From Candidatus Uhrbacteria bacterium (lineage in GTDB: Bacteria > Patescibacteriota > Patescibacteriia > UBA9934 > GWF2-40-263): DNA of 41,148 nucleotides. The notes under the pieces are model-generated. The model ran no database searches. It had not been told where the DNA came from and was given only the letters and a program-made list of their open reading frames with translations. The stretch spans positions 1-41,148 of the forward strand of contig JAAZYG010000008.1 in the NCBI GenBank assembly GCA_014239775.1. The letters run 5' to 3'. Below are positions 16,900 to 26,887 of this stretch, piece by piece. Position 1 is the stretch's first letter. Each line of letters starts with the position of its first letter. Made by a program: the position numbers and the translations under genes.

Positions 16900-18788
16900 T
16901 TTGTATTATTTTCTAAATTTTCTTTAGTGTTATCATCTTCTGAAGAAAGCTCTTCAACTCCTACTAAACAAATTTCAGGAAGTGGTCTGTAGTGTGATGT
17001 AAAGCGTGTGGTTTCAGGTTCTGTATCCTCTCTTTCTATTGTGTAATCAAAATATGCATTCGCACCAATATGTTTTGCCTGACACTTTTCTTCACCAGGT
17101 TCTAGGTCTGTGGTCTCTCTATAAATAGTTTCTCCAACAGGAATCCATCTCGTTACAGTTGGTTGATTATATGACGCTTTTCTGCCGTCTGAGGTACCCC
17201 AAAAAGTAAATTGCAATGAGTTTCTGTTCATAAAATTTTCTGCCTGAAATAGAACGTAATTTTCTGTGTCATTTCTAAATTTATAATCAGGTGCTGGCTC
17301 ATATATTGTTGCATCTGTTCCAGGATTCCCATTTCTTTCATCATTATAGTAAGACACCACTAAAGAATGATTTTGTCTTTCTATTATCTCAAGTCCAGAA
17401 TTCATTGTAGTTCGAAATGTGGTTGTACCAATTTGACAAAGACCACCACCAATCTCTGGTTTAATCTTCTCACCTTTAATAACCAATTCTGGTAAATATC
17501 CGTTTTCAAAGGTAAACGGTTTCAGTGCATTCACTAAAGAAAATGTGTCTCCAGGTGGAATAAGTAATCCATTAAGTAGGTTGACTCCATTTTGTATATT
17601 TATTCTTCTGTTTTTAGGACTTCCTGCATAACTGGATGTACCAACTCCTAGAACTTCAGTTATACCAAGATCATTTATGTCTTTTATTTTAATTTCAGGT
17701 TCAATAATTGTGGTAAATATATCTATATCACCAGTTGGTTCGCTAAAGGGATAATTTATAAATGAATCATAAATTTCATCTCTATTTATAGAAAGACCGT
17801 TACTACTTTTTGTAAAATCAACCACTCTGCTATTTTCGATTTCTAGTTTTGCGTCCTTGGATTTCACTTCTAAATTTTTAGCAATCTCATCTAGAAATTC
17901 ATTAAATTTTTCTTTACCAATATTCACACCAGATTCATCAGGTGTAATTAATTTTGATATTTCAAGTTGGCTCAGTGTCCATGCTTTCTGTTTCTTTCCT
18001 TCATCAGGTGTATATACAAAAGTCATTGGACCAGCATTGATAATTATAAGCGCATCTTCCCCATATGTTGAAGCTTTTGAATTGCTTAGTTTAGGTTCTT
18101 GATACGACAAGACTAATTTTATTGGTGATAATTTAAGTTTGTCCAGCTGTTGTTTGAGTTCTGTGAAATATGCATCAAACATAAATTCCTGACCAGGTCG
18201 TCCATCATCAATTCCAACACTCCATCCACTATAAGTATTAGAAAATATAAATTCTGGTTCTGTGGCTAGTTGTTCAACATCGCTAAAAAGAGAGTATATA
18301 CTTTCTTTGATGTTGTTATCTGATAGTTTTACATCTAGGTTTAAATTTGTTTTTTTCTGTAGACTTCTAATCAGTAAATGTAGATCTATAAAAGGATTAG
18401 GGTCGTGATTTATTAATATTGCTTTTTCAATTGTGGTATCTACTTCAAATTGAACGTATTCAATTAGATCTCCTGATATGAGAGTAGATAAGGGTATTTG
18501 CTTCTGAACACCCTGTACATCGATGGTTGATCCATTAGTAAAAATGTCATCTATCTTATCTTGTATAACCAGATTTGCACTGTATGGGTCCATTCCACTA
18601 ACATCTAAACCTGCAATTATTGTATTTGGAGATAGTTTTCCAGAATATCCACGAGACCAATATAGTAGATATGAAAGTAGAATAAGTAAAAGAACACAAA
18701 AAATTAAAACAAACTTATAAGTATTTGAAAATCCTCTCGAGCGCAGTGCCGAGAGGAGATTGTGGTTATGTGAATCTTTAAAGCTCAT
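16881..18788 (-). CDS. VanW-family protein with N-terminal TM and peptidoglycan-binding-like region
   Basis: PPGDTFSLVNAL...GGGLCQIGTTTFRTTMNSGLEIIERQNHS...YYNDERNGNPGTDATIY. Confidence 0.88.
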   Translation of the reverse strand: MSFKDSHNHNLLSALRSRGFSNTYKFVLIFCVLLLILLSYLLYWSRGYSGKLSPNTIIAGLDVSGMDPYSANLVIQDKIDDIFTNGSTIDVQGVQKQIPLSTLISGDLIEYVQFEVDTTIEKAILINHDPNPFIDLHLLIRSLQKKTNLNLDVKLSDNNIKESIYSLFSDVEQLATEPEFIFSNTYSGWSVGIDDGRPGQEFMFDAYFTELKQQLDKLKLSPIKLVLSYQEPKLSNSKASTYGEDALIIINAGPMTFVYTPDEGKKQKAWTLSQLEISKLITPDESGVNIGKEKFNEFLDEIAKNLEVKSKDAKLEIENSRVVDFTKSSNGLSINRDEIYDSFINYPFSEPTGDIDIFTTIIEPEIKIKDINDLGITEVLGVGTSSYAGSPKNRRINIQNGVNLLNGLLIPPGDTFSLVNALKPFTFENGYLPELVIKGEKIKPEIGGGLCQIGTTTFRTTMNSGLEIIERQNHSLVVSYYNDERNGNPGTDATIYEPAPDYKFRNDTENYVLFQAENFMNRNSLQFTFWGTSDGRKASYNQPTVTRWIPVGETIYRETTDLEPGEEKCQAKHIGANAYFDYTIEREDTEPETTRFTSHYRPLPEICLVGVEELSSEDDNTKENLENNTNKKVEN

Positions 18789-18790
18789 AT

Positions 18791-19177
18791 TTAGTTAATA
18801 TCTACAACGTGTACCTTTTTGTCCATCTCAACTTTATTCATAACTATTGTTAATATACCTCTCTTGAGTGTGGCGTCAACCGTGTCTGGGTCTATGTGTG
18901 ATGGAAGTATGACAGATCTTGAAAAAGAACCCCAATGGCATTCTTGAACATGCACCTGGTCTTTATTGGTCTCATTGCAGTGATGTGATCTTTCTCCTCT
19001 GATTGTAATAGTATCTTCAGTTAGTGTAATATCCAAATCCTCTGATTTAACACCAGCAATAGCAGATCTTACAACTATTGTACTATCTGTTTCTATGACA
19101 TCAACACTAAGTTGGCCTTCGTCATGAGTAAGCCATGTTTCGTCAATGAAATCATTTAGTTGATTATCTGTGTTCAT
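18791..19177 (-). CDS. Hsp20/alpha-crystallin small heat shock protein
   Basis: VRSAIAGVKSEDLDITLTEDTITIRGERSH...GSFSRSVILPSHIDPDTVDATLKRGILTIVMNK. Confidence 0.9.
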   Translation of the reverse strand: MNTDNQLNDFIDETWLTHDEGQLSVDVIETDSTIVVRSAIAGVKSEDLDITLTEDTITIRGERSHHCNETNKDQVHVQECHWGSFSRSVILPSHIDPDTVDATLKRGILTIVMNKVEMDKKVHVVDIN

Positions 19178-19189
19178 ACAAAATGTATA

Positions 19190-19882
19190 TTACTTAAGTT
19201 TGTAATGTCTTATATATTCATACATTGGCCCAATAGCAAAACCTACAACAGATGCCCATAGTATTTTTTCAACAGGCACACTAGAGATCATTATTGATTT
19301 TATATTGGCAAACTGCCAGAAGCCTTCTGCAATGGAAGGGGATAGGCGTATGGCAAACAGTTGCTCTAAAATAAATATAAGTACAGCCATCATAAGTCCA
19401 CTCAGGAGAGCATTTATCAGTAAGTCGTGTCTTTCAATTATTATATAGACACCAATGATTAATCCTCCAGCAACCAGAGCTCTTACAGCATGCAAACCAA
19501 ATACATTGGTTAAGAGTAATGCAATAGAAGCCCACAGGCCAAGAAGTGCAATGAGATGAGTGATCCAGTTAATTAGGGGGTGTTCTACTTTATAACGCTT
19601 ACCTTTCAATTTAACAAAATGCTTACCAAGAAGTGCGTGGTAAATAACTGAAGCAATACCAAAAAGTGAGAATGAAAATATTAAATCCTCAATACCCATT
19701 ACGATTAGTGGGTCTTTTGCTGCTAGGCTGTGATCAATTGCAACCATGAGTAAAATTGTTGGGGTTATAATTAAACCAACAATACTCATTATTAATTGTT
19801 CTTTTCTGGTATTTTTTGAAAATAAGACCAATGCAAGCCAAAGTATAAATAATGCCATTGATGTAAGTAAAAATGATTGCAT
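19190..19882 (-). CDS. Multi-pass membrane protein, hypothetical
   Basis: Several hydrophobic segments across 230 aa. Confidence 0.75.
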   Translation of the reverse strand: MQSFLLTSMALFILWLALVLFSKNTRKEQLIMSIVGLIITPTILLMVAIDHSLAAKDPLIVMGIEDLIFSFSLFGIASVIYHALLGKHFVKLKGKRYKVEHPLINWITHLIALLGLWASIALLLTNVFGLHAVRALVAGGLIIGVYIIIERHDLLINALLSGLMMAVLIFILEQLFAIRLSPSIAEGFWQFANIKSIMISSVPVEKILWASVVGFAIGPMYEYIRHYKLK

Positions 19883-20040
19883 ATCTTTTTAATATATAAC
19901 AACAATATTTTACACGAAATCTTAACAAGACGCTATTTTATTTAGACACTTTAATTACCAGCAAGATTATTCAGTTTTTTATCGTTTTATAAGCTTTTTT
20001 AATTTTATTACTCATGATATGTTTAATTCAAATTTTATAT

Positions 20041-21039
20041 ATGGATCAAAATATAAAAAAGAGGGTTGTTGTCATGATGGGTGGTTCTTCTTCTGAACAC
20101 GATGTATCTATTGCAAGTGGAGAGATGGTTATAAAAAACATTCCTCAACAAAAATATGAGGTTCGTTCTTTGGTTTTAAATTACAAAGGTCAAGATTTAT
20201 GGAAGTTTGAAGATTCGCTGCTTACACCATTTGAAGCTTTAAAAAAAATTAAGCAATGGACTGATGTGGTTTTCATTGCATTACATGGAATATTTGGTGA
20301 GGATGGTACAGTGCAAGCTTTGCTTGATTTTATGGACATAAAATATACAGGCTCTGGAGTGCTTGCAAGTGCGTTAGCAATGGATAAAGCTAAATCTAAT
20401 GAGTTATTTTTATACCACGGAATGAATGTTCCAAAATTTATTAATTTTTCAGATTCTGATTGGGAAGAAAATTCCAAATTAGTTACTGATAACATAAAAA
20501 AAGAAATTGGGCTCCCTTTTGTTGTCAAACCGATAAATAATGGTTCAAGCCACGGTGTAATGATAGTAGATGATCAGGAAAATTTTCAAAAAGCAATTGG
20601 TAATGCATTAAAATACGGTTCAGAAATAATGATTCAAAAGTATATAAAAGGAGTTGAGGTTACATGTGGTGTGTTGTATGACGGTAAAGATGAAACAGCT
20701 CTTATACCAACAGAAATAGTTCCTCCTTCAGAATCTTTTTTTGACTATAAAGCAAAATACACACCAGGTGGTAGTGAAGAGATTACACCAGCAAGACTGT
20801 CTGAAGATTTGTTAAAAGAAATTCAGTCTATTTCCACAAAAACACACAGGTTAATTGGATGTAAAGGTTTTTCTCGTACAGACATGATAATAAGTGATGG
20901 CAATATTTATGTTTTAGAGATTAATACTATTCCAGGTTTAACTAAGACAAGTTTATTGCCCCAGGGCGCAGAAGCTGCAGGGATTAGTTTCTCAGATTTA
21001 CTTAACAGGATTATAAAAGAAGCAATGAGTCGTAATTAA
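20041..21039 (+). CDS. ddl: D-alanine--D-alanine ligase
   Basis: VVVMMGGSSSEHDVSIASG, HGIFGEDGTVQ, FVVKPINNGSSHGV, RTDMIISDGNIYVLEINTIPGLT. Confidence 0.95.
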   Translation: MDQNIKKRVVVMMGGSSSEHDVSIASGEMVIKNIPQQKYEVRSLVLNYKGQDLWKFEDSLLTPFEALKKIKQWTDVVFIALHGIFGEDGTVQALLDFMDIKYTGSGVLASALAMDKAKSNELFLYHGMNVPKFINFSDSDWEENSKLVTDNIKKEIGLPFVVKPINNGSSHGVMIVDDQENFQKAIGNALKYGSEIMIQKYIKGVEVTCGVLYDGKDETALIPTEIVPPSESFFDYKAKYTPGGSEEITPARLSEDLLKEIQSISTKTHRLIGCKGFSRTDMIISDGNIYVLEINTIPGLTKTSLLPQGAEAAGISFSDLLNRIIKEAMSRN

Positions 21040-21116
21040 GTATTTCTAGTATTTTAGACCATAGAGACCTTTTTCTATTTACAAGTATGCTTAATTTAGG
21101 CAATGTAGAGTTTGAT

Positions 21117-21731
21117 ATGTATACAGGAATTATTGCTGGAAAGTTTAAAGTTAAAAAGATTGTAGACACAGAAGGTTTGCGATCTTTTATTGTAGAATTA
21201 AATAAGGATCTTATTTACGGATTAAGTCTGGGTGCGAGTGTGTCTGTAAATGGTGTTTGTTTTACTGTAACCAAGGTTGAGGGTTTGAATGTTGGCTTTG
21301 ATGCAATGCAAGAGACATTAGATAAGACAACTATAAGTGATATTAAAGAAGAAGATTTTGTAAATATTGAGAGGTCAGCAAAAATTGGTGATGAAATAGG
21401 TGGGCATACAATGTCTGGGCATGTGTCCACGATGGCAAATATTATTAATATAAAAACCAGTCAGAATAACAAAGTGATGACTTTTAAAGTTGACAATGAT
21501 TGGATGAAATATATTTTCTCAAAAGGCTTTATTGGATTAGATGGTGCAAGTCTGACTGTTGTTAATGCACAAAAAGAAGACGGTTTGTTTGATATTCACT
21601 TTATACCAGAAACATTGCGTAATACTTGCTTTGGAGATAAACAAGTAGGGGATAGGGTGAATTTAGAAATCGATCCATCCACTCAAACAATAGTAGATAC
21701 AGTTGAGAGGTATTTAGAAAATAAAATATAA
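21117..21731 (+). CDS. ribE: Riboflavin synthase alpha chain
   Basis: MYTGII, duplicated barrel, SVSVNGVCFTV, GGHTMSGHV (ORF-track start 21087). Confidence 0.93.
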   Translation: MYTGIIAGKFKVKKIVDTEGLRSFIVELNKDLIYGLSLGASVSVNGVCFTVTKVEGLNVGFDAMQETLDKTTISDIKEEDFVNIERSAKIGDEIGGHTMSGHVSTMANIINIKTSQNNKVMTFKVDNDWMKYIFSKGFIGLDGASLTVVNAQKEDGLFDIHFIPETLRNTCFGDKQVGDRVNLEIDPSTQTIVDTVERYLENKI

Positions 21732-21735
21732 AAGT

Positions 21736-22155
21736 ATGACTTCAAAAAATCGAATAGCAGTAGTTCTTGGTTCATTTCATAAAACAGAAATTACACAAAT
21801 GTTAGATGCTGCACGTGGTGAGGCAAAAAAATTAAATTTAAAAATAGTTGAAGAGGTGTGGGTGCCAGGTTCAATTGAAAAACCATTAGCACTTAAAAGA
21901 CTATTGATGAGAGACGACATTGATGCTGTGGTAGTGCTTGGTATTATAGAAAAAGGTGAAACCAAACATGGTTTTGTAATGGGTCAGGTGGTATATGATG
22001 CAATCATAAAATTACAACTAGAATTTATGAAACCAATAGGACTGGGCATATTGGGCCCATCAATTACACCGAATCAAATACAACCAAGATTAGACTCGTA
22101 TGCTATTGCGGCAGTAAGTGCGGTAGATGTGATGTTAAATAAAAATGACCGGTAA
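21736..22155 (+). CDS. ribH: 6,7-dimethyl-8-ribityllumazine synthase
   Basis: WVPGSIEKPLALKRLL, DAVVVLGIIEKGETKH, GILGPSITPNQIQPRLD. Confidence 0.88.
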   Translation: MTSKNRIAVVLGSFHKTEITQMLDAARGEAKKLNLKIVEEVWVPGSIEKPLALKRLLMRDDIDAVVVLGIIEKGETKHGFVMGQVVYDAIIKLQLEFMKPIGLGILGPSITPNQIQPRLDSYAIAAVSAVDVMLNKNDR

Positions 22156-22162
22156 TAACCGA

Positions 22163-23236
22163 TCATTTTTTTATATCTAGGGCTCCAGATTTATATAGTT
22201 CAAGTAGAGCTAGTCCAGCTGCAAGAATGGTTGGTCCTATTATTATTCCTATGTATCCAAATGTATAAATTCCACCAAGTACAGATAATAGCACCAAAAA
22301 TGCATGCATATGAGTCGTTCCTTTAATAAGGTATGGTCCAAGTAAGTTATCAGCTAAACCAACAACTATTACAGACCAAATAAGTAATCCAAATGCAGAA
22401 GCAGCTGATCCTGTAAATAGTAGGTATAGTATCGCAGGAACTAATATTAATGCTGAACCAACAAGAGGAACTAGTGCAGCAAGCATTGTTGCAGCACCCC
22501 ATAGTAGGGCTGCTGGTACACCAAAAATAGACATACCAATTGCTGCAAAAATTCCTTGAATGATTGCAAGAAGTAAAATTCCAAACACAACAGAACGAAC
22601 GGTGTTAATTATTTTTTTCAAAATTTTTGTATCGATTGTATCTCTGAGTGGGCTAAGTTGTAGAACTTCAAGAAAGAGTTTGTTTCTGTCTACAATAAAA
22701 TAGTAAAGTGCAATAAAAAATAGGAATGTATTTAGTATCAATTTGGTTGTGCTGGCAAAAACATCTCCTATATTTTCAAAGGCCCATTTTGCTATTGTTG
22801 AACCTAAGGTACCCAGGTCATAGGTTAGAACATATGTTTGCACTCCTTTCGGAAAAAGTGCTAAAAGTGGTGCAAATAATCCTCTTATTCCAGTGATCCA
22901 GTTTTGATCAGCAAAGGATGTTTTTAGCAGGTCAGATGCTTGTGTTGCCATAACAAAAAGTAAAAGCATCATTGGAATAAAAACAAGCATTACGACACCA
23001 AGTGATATTATTGCAGCAGACGTTTTCGGGTGCTTTATAAATTTATTGAATTTCTTATCTAGAGGCACGAGTACAATAGCTGCAATAAGGGCTGTTATCA
23101 GAACAAGCGCAAAAGGTTGTATTATGATCCAGAAAAGATACAGTACAACTACTGAGATTAGTAGAAAAAAACCTTGTTCAATTGTCATTGAGTGTGTCCT
23201 TCTTGCCATATATATAAATTTTACCTTAAAAATCAA
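22163..23236 (-). CDS. AI-2E family transporter (PerM/YdiK-like)
   Basis: Multi-pass; GIFAAIGMSIFGVPAALLWGAATMLAALVPLVGSALILVPAILYL. Confidence 0.88.
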   Translation of the reverse strand: MIFKVKFIYMARRTHSMTIEQGFFLLISVVVLYLFWIIIQPFALVLITALIAAIVLVPLDKKFNKFIKHPKTSAAIISLGVVMLVFIPMMLLLFVMATQASDLLKTSFADQNWITGIRGLFAPLLALFPKGVQTYVLTYDLGTLGSTIAKWAFENIGDVFASTTKLILNTFLFFIALYYFIVDRNKLFLEVLQLSPLRDTIDTKILKKIINTVRSVVFGILLLAIIQGIFAAIGMSIFGVPAALLWGAATMLAALVPLVGSALILVPAILYLLFTGSAASAFGLLIWSVIVVGLADNLLGPYLIKGTTHMHAFLVLLSVLGGIYTFGYIGIIIGPTILAAGLALLELYKSGALDIKK

Positions 23237-23262
23237 TTAAGGCCTAGGCAAGACAGGGAATA

Positions 23263-23291
23263 TTGACTTTAATGATATTTTGGTTTATTAT
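23263..23291 (+). promoter_or_regulatory. tRNA-Glu promoter
   Basis: TTGACT-N17-TATTAT, ~70 nt upstream of the tRNA. Confidence 0.7.
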
Positions 23292-23359
23292 CTTCGCAGA
23301 ATTCAACGTTATTTGTTATTTAGCAAATATAAAATTGAATACATTGGCTATTTAATTAT

Positions 23360-23434
23360 GGCCCCATCGTCTAATGGTTAGGACGCCAGGTTTTCATCCT
23401 GGAAATCGGGGTTCGATTCCCCGTGGGGTCACCA
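23360..23434 (+). tRNA. tRNA-Glu (UUC), CCA encoded
   Basis: GGCCCCA acceptor, anticodon loop TTTTCAT, GGTTCGATTCC T-arm, CCA end. Confidence 0.96.
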
Positions 23435-23554
23435 CAAAAAGTTCAGATTCATGCTGGACTTTTTTTGTATCTAAATACATGGATTTTTATAAATTTTATT
23501 TATTTAAATATTGACCAAAGTTGTATAAAAATTTATTATCTAAATTCATTAAGT

Positions 23555-24433
23555 ATGGATAATATAAATAAAAATAAAACAGGTAAGATTGCTGTATTCG
23601 ATTCAGGAATAGGTGGTTTAACAGTATTGGAGCATTTGGTAAGAGAAATGCCTAATTATGATTTTGATTATTTTGGAGATGTGGCTCGTGCGCCTTATGG
23701 AGACAGGTCGGTGGAAACAATAATAGAATTTACAGAACAGTCAATTAGATTTTTATTTGAAGAAGGTGCAGAGATTGTTATATTAGCTTGTAACACATCG
23801 TCTGCTGTGGCGTTAAAATATTTACAAAATAAATTTTTAAGTACACCTAAATTTAAGAATAAAAAAATATTAGGAATAATAAGACCAACAGCAGAATTTG
23901 CGGTAGAAAATACAAATGCAAAATCTTTAGGTGTAATTGGTACAGCAGCAACAATCAAATCTGGTGCATGTAAAAAGGAATTATTAAAGATCGATAAAGA
24001 TTTGTCTGTACTTTCCGTACCATGTCCTTTATTAGCACATTTAGTTGAAGAAGGACTTGAAGATACCGAGATTGCTATCAATGCGTGTAAAATGTACATG
24101 TCTAAATTTGATAACACCTTAATAGATACGCTTATTTTATCATGTACACATTATCCGTTTTTAAAAAACGTTATTCGTAGTGTGACAGGTCAAGATGTAA
24201 ACATACTAGAACAAGGGCCTATTGTGGCAATAAAAACAATTGACTACTTAGATAGAAATAGAGATATTGAGTTACGTTTAAGTAAAAAAAGCAAGATTAG
24301 ATTATTTACTTCCGATCAACCAGAACGTTTAAGGAAATTAGGTTCCAAGTATTTTACCGGTGATTTAACTAATATTAGAAAAGTTGGTTTGTCAGACGGT
24401 GGTAGATTTGTATTGGTAAATAAGTGCAGGTAG
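23555..24433 (+). CDS. murI: Glutamate racemase
   Basis: IAVFDSGIGGLTVL, YFGDVARAPYG, ILACNTSSA, LSCTHYPFL; ORF-track start (23423) overlaps the tRNA so ATG 23555 preferred. Confidence 0.95.
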   Translation: MDNINKNKTGKIAVFDSGIGGLTVLEHLVREMPNYDFDYFGDVARAPYGDRSVETIIEFTEQSIRFLFEEGAEIVILACNTSSAVALKYLQNKFLSTPKFKNKKILGIIRPTAEFAVENTNAKSLGVIGTAATIKSGACKKELLKIDKDLSVLSVPCPLLAHLVEEGLEDTEIAINACKMYMSKFDNTLIDTLILSCTHYPFLKNVIRSVTGQDVNILEQGPIVAIKTIDYLDRNRDIELRLSKKSKIRLFTSDQPERLRKLGSKYFTGDLTNIRKVGLSDGGRFVLVNKCR

Positions 24434-24445
24434 TATATTTATGTT

Positions 24446-25462
24446 ATGAGAATATTAGGGATTGAATCAAGTTGTGATGAAACATCTATAGCCATTGTTG
24501 ATGAGAATGGTGGTAGTTTTAAAATTGAAAATCACATACTTGCATCACAGATCGATGTACATGCAAAGTACGGAGGTGTTGTTCCTGAAATTGCTGCACG
24601 AGAACATGTTGTGAATATATTTCCAATGCTAGAACAAGTCAATGTTCCAAGAGATGGTAAGGGCATTGATGTTGTTGCTGTAACTTCAGGTCCTGGTTTG
24701 GCGCCAGCGTTACGAATCGGTGTTGAGTTAGGTAAGTCTTTGGCTTGGATGTGGAATAAACCTCTTGTAGGTGTAAACCATCTAGAAGGACACATATATT
24801 CAGTTTGGTTGAATAAGGATGGTGTGCAAAATATTCCACAATTCCCAGCATTGTGTCTTTTGGTTTCAGGGGGGCACACAGAACTAATCTTAATGAAAGA
24901 TCATGGTAGTTATGAATTGATTGGTATGACTCGTGATGATGCGGCTGGAGAGGCGTTCGACAAGGTTGCTAAAATGTTAGGACTTAAATATCCAGGCGGT
25001 CCAGAAATAGCAAGATTGGCCATTCGTGGCAACAAAACTGCAATTAAATTTCCACGACCAATGTCATCGTGTGATAACTATGATTTTAGTTTTTCTGGAT
25101 TAAAAACTGCGGTAATGAATCACATAAAAAACAATACAATGGATTCAAAAGAAGATATTGCAGCATCATTTCAACAAGCTGTAATTGACTCACTTATAAA
25201 CAAAACACTTAGTGCAATGGAAAGACATAACCCCAAATCAATAATTCTTACTGGTGGAGTTTCTGCAAATACAGAATTACGCACTACATTAGAATCAAAA
25301 GTAAATATACTAAGTCAAGATACTTTATTTCATGCACCTTCTTTAGATTTAACAGGTGACAATGCTGTAATGATTGCTGTTGCTGGTAGTTTTCGAGCAA
25401 AGAAAAAAGAATTTACAAACCCACTTACATTAGTTGCTAATCCAAATATGAGACTTGCATAA
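24446..25462 (+). CDS. tsaD: tRNA threonylcarbamoyladenosine biosynthesis protein TsaD
   Basis: MRILGIESSCDETSIAIVDE, VPEIAAREHV, GVNHLEGHIYS, LLVSGGHTELILM. Confidence 0.97.
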   Translation: MRILGIESSCDETSIAIVDENGGSFKIENHILASQIDVHAKYGGVVPEIAAREHVVNIFPMLEQVNVPRDGKGIDVVAVTSGPGLAPALRIGVELGKSLAWMWNKPLVGVNHLEGHIYSVWLNKDGVQNIPQFPALCLLVSGGHTELILMKDHGSYELIGMTRDDAAGEAFDKVAKMLGLKYPGGPEIARLAIRGNKTAIKFPRPMSSCDNYDFSFSGLKTAVMNHIKNNTMDSKEDIAASFQQAVIDSLINKTLSAMERHNPKSIILTGGVSANTELRTTLESKVNILSQDTLFHAPSLDLTGDNAVMIAVAGSFRAKKKEFTNPLTLVANPNMRLA

Positions 25463-25463
25463 T

Positions 25464-26429
25464 ATGGAGTATATTTCATCATCTGCAACAGAGACAAAAG
25501 CAATTGCATCTAAGTTTGCAAAAAATATTAATGCAGGCGATATTATTTTTTTAAATGGTGATTTGGGTTTTGGTAAGACTACATTTGTTCAGGGTGTGGC
25601 AGAATATTTTAATTATACAGATCCTGTTCGTAGTCCTACATACACATTTATAAATACTTATAAGATAAAAAACAAAAACATAAAGCAAATAGTTCATATT
25701 GATTTGTATAGAATTAATAAATCAAGTGAATTAACTCAGCTTGCATTAGAGGAGTATTTAAACGATGAATCATCAGTTGTATTTATTGAATGGCCAATGA
25801 AAGAGGTTGGTGATATTATTACAAAACAATATACTTCCATTAAGTTTGAGTATTTAAATAATGAAGAAAGAAAAATTATAATTAATTATATGAGAGAACA
25901 CAGAGGTTCGAGAGAATTTTATTCAGGAAAATTAAATGAGAGAGACATGTTGGGTGAATACAGGCCAACTGCTGAATATATAAGAAAATATAAAGAGTTA
26001 TCTAAAGACGGTAAGTATCTTCCGTATAGGCAATCTATGGATTTAGTTCGTGAATATCATGCAGAAGATCCAACTAATCCAAGTAAGCCTTTTGCAAATG
26101 AATTACGATTATCAATAGCAGAAGAGTTAGGTCTTGAAACAGAGCAAGACATGGATAGATTAAAATTTTTTTCTGCAGTCAACAGTGGAAGTTTGGATTT
26201 TCACCATGGTGTAGATGCATGGATTGAACTTTTACCAAAAGATAAAAGTGAAAGATCTGCGATAGTAACAATGGATGTTACATTGCGTGAAACAGTAGGT
26301 AAGTCAGACAAAGCAGATGTAATAATTGGACAGGTGCCAGATCCATCAGAAGATGAGAAAAAATTTATGGAGCTAGTTTATGAGGAGTATGGTCCTGATA
26401 TAGCTGGTCAGATTCAACAACAAATATAG
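25464..26429 (+). CDS. tsaE: TsaE (N-terminal) with ~175-aa C-terminal extension of unknown function
   Basis: GDLGFGKTTFVQGVAEYF, SPTYTFINTY, HIDLYRI, FIEWP motifs in the first ~145 aa. Confidence 0.9.
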   Translation: MEYISSSATETKAIASKFAKNINAGDIIFLNGDLGFGKTTFVQGVAEYFNYTDPVRSPTYTFINTYKIKNKNIKQIVHIDLYRINKSSELTQLALEEYLNDESSVVFIEWPMKEVGDIITKQYTSIKFEYLNNEERKIIINYMREHRGSREFYSGKLNERDMLGEYRPTAEYIRKYKELSKDGKYLPYRQSMDLVREYHAEDPTNPSKPFANELRLSIAEELGLETEQDMDRLKFFSAVNSGSLDFHHGVDAWIELLPKDKSERSAIVTMDVTLRETVGKSDKADVIIGQVPDPSEDEKKFMELVYEEYGPDIAGQIQQQI

Positions 26430-26435
26430 ACTTTA

Positions 26436-26474
26436 TACATAAAACCATCTATTTCGCATAGATGGTTTTATGTA
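26436..26474. terminator. Bidirectional terminator hairpin
   Basis: TACATAAAACCATCTATttcgcATAGATGGTTTTATGTA. Confidence 0.7.
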
Positions 26475-26547
26475 TTGACAAAATCTCTGATTATATGTAA
26501 GTTTATTAGCTCCAAAACGTATTTAGAATGATTGGAGGATTTGTAAA

Positions 26548-26868
26548 ATGACAAGTTTTAGTGAAAGAGAATCATTTTCTTTATGTTCTGTTTGTGGAAC
26601 AGGAAGTCGTAATGGGCATGTGATGATTTGTACTGACTGTGTTAGTCCAGATCAAGTGCGTACATTTTGCAGAAAATGTAACGTGCGCCACAACTTAACA
26701 GTTAACAAAGCAGCTGATTTATTTGGTGCGGCAGGCATTAATGTTGTTAAAACAGGATTGGTATATTGTTTTGACAACGGATGTCCTCAATGTAGTCCTT
26801 TCAACCACGTTGCACCACTTGAGTTTGAAGTTGTGGGTGCGGAGTTCGGTCCTGGCTATCTAGCATGA
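26548..26868 (+). CDS. Small multi-CxxC (zinc-ribbon-like) protein
   Basis: LCSVCGTG, ICTDC, FCRKC, GCPQC pairs; RBS TTGGAGG. Confidence 0.75.
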   Translation: MTSFSERESFSLCSVCGTGSRNGHVMICTDCVSPDQVRTFCRKCNVRHNLTVNKAADLFGAAGINVVKTGLVYCFDNGCPQCSPFNHVAPLEFEVVGAEFGPGYLA

Positions 26869-26887
26869 AACTAGATAGCCTTTTTAT

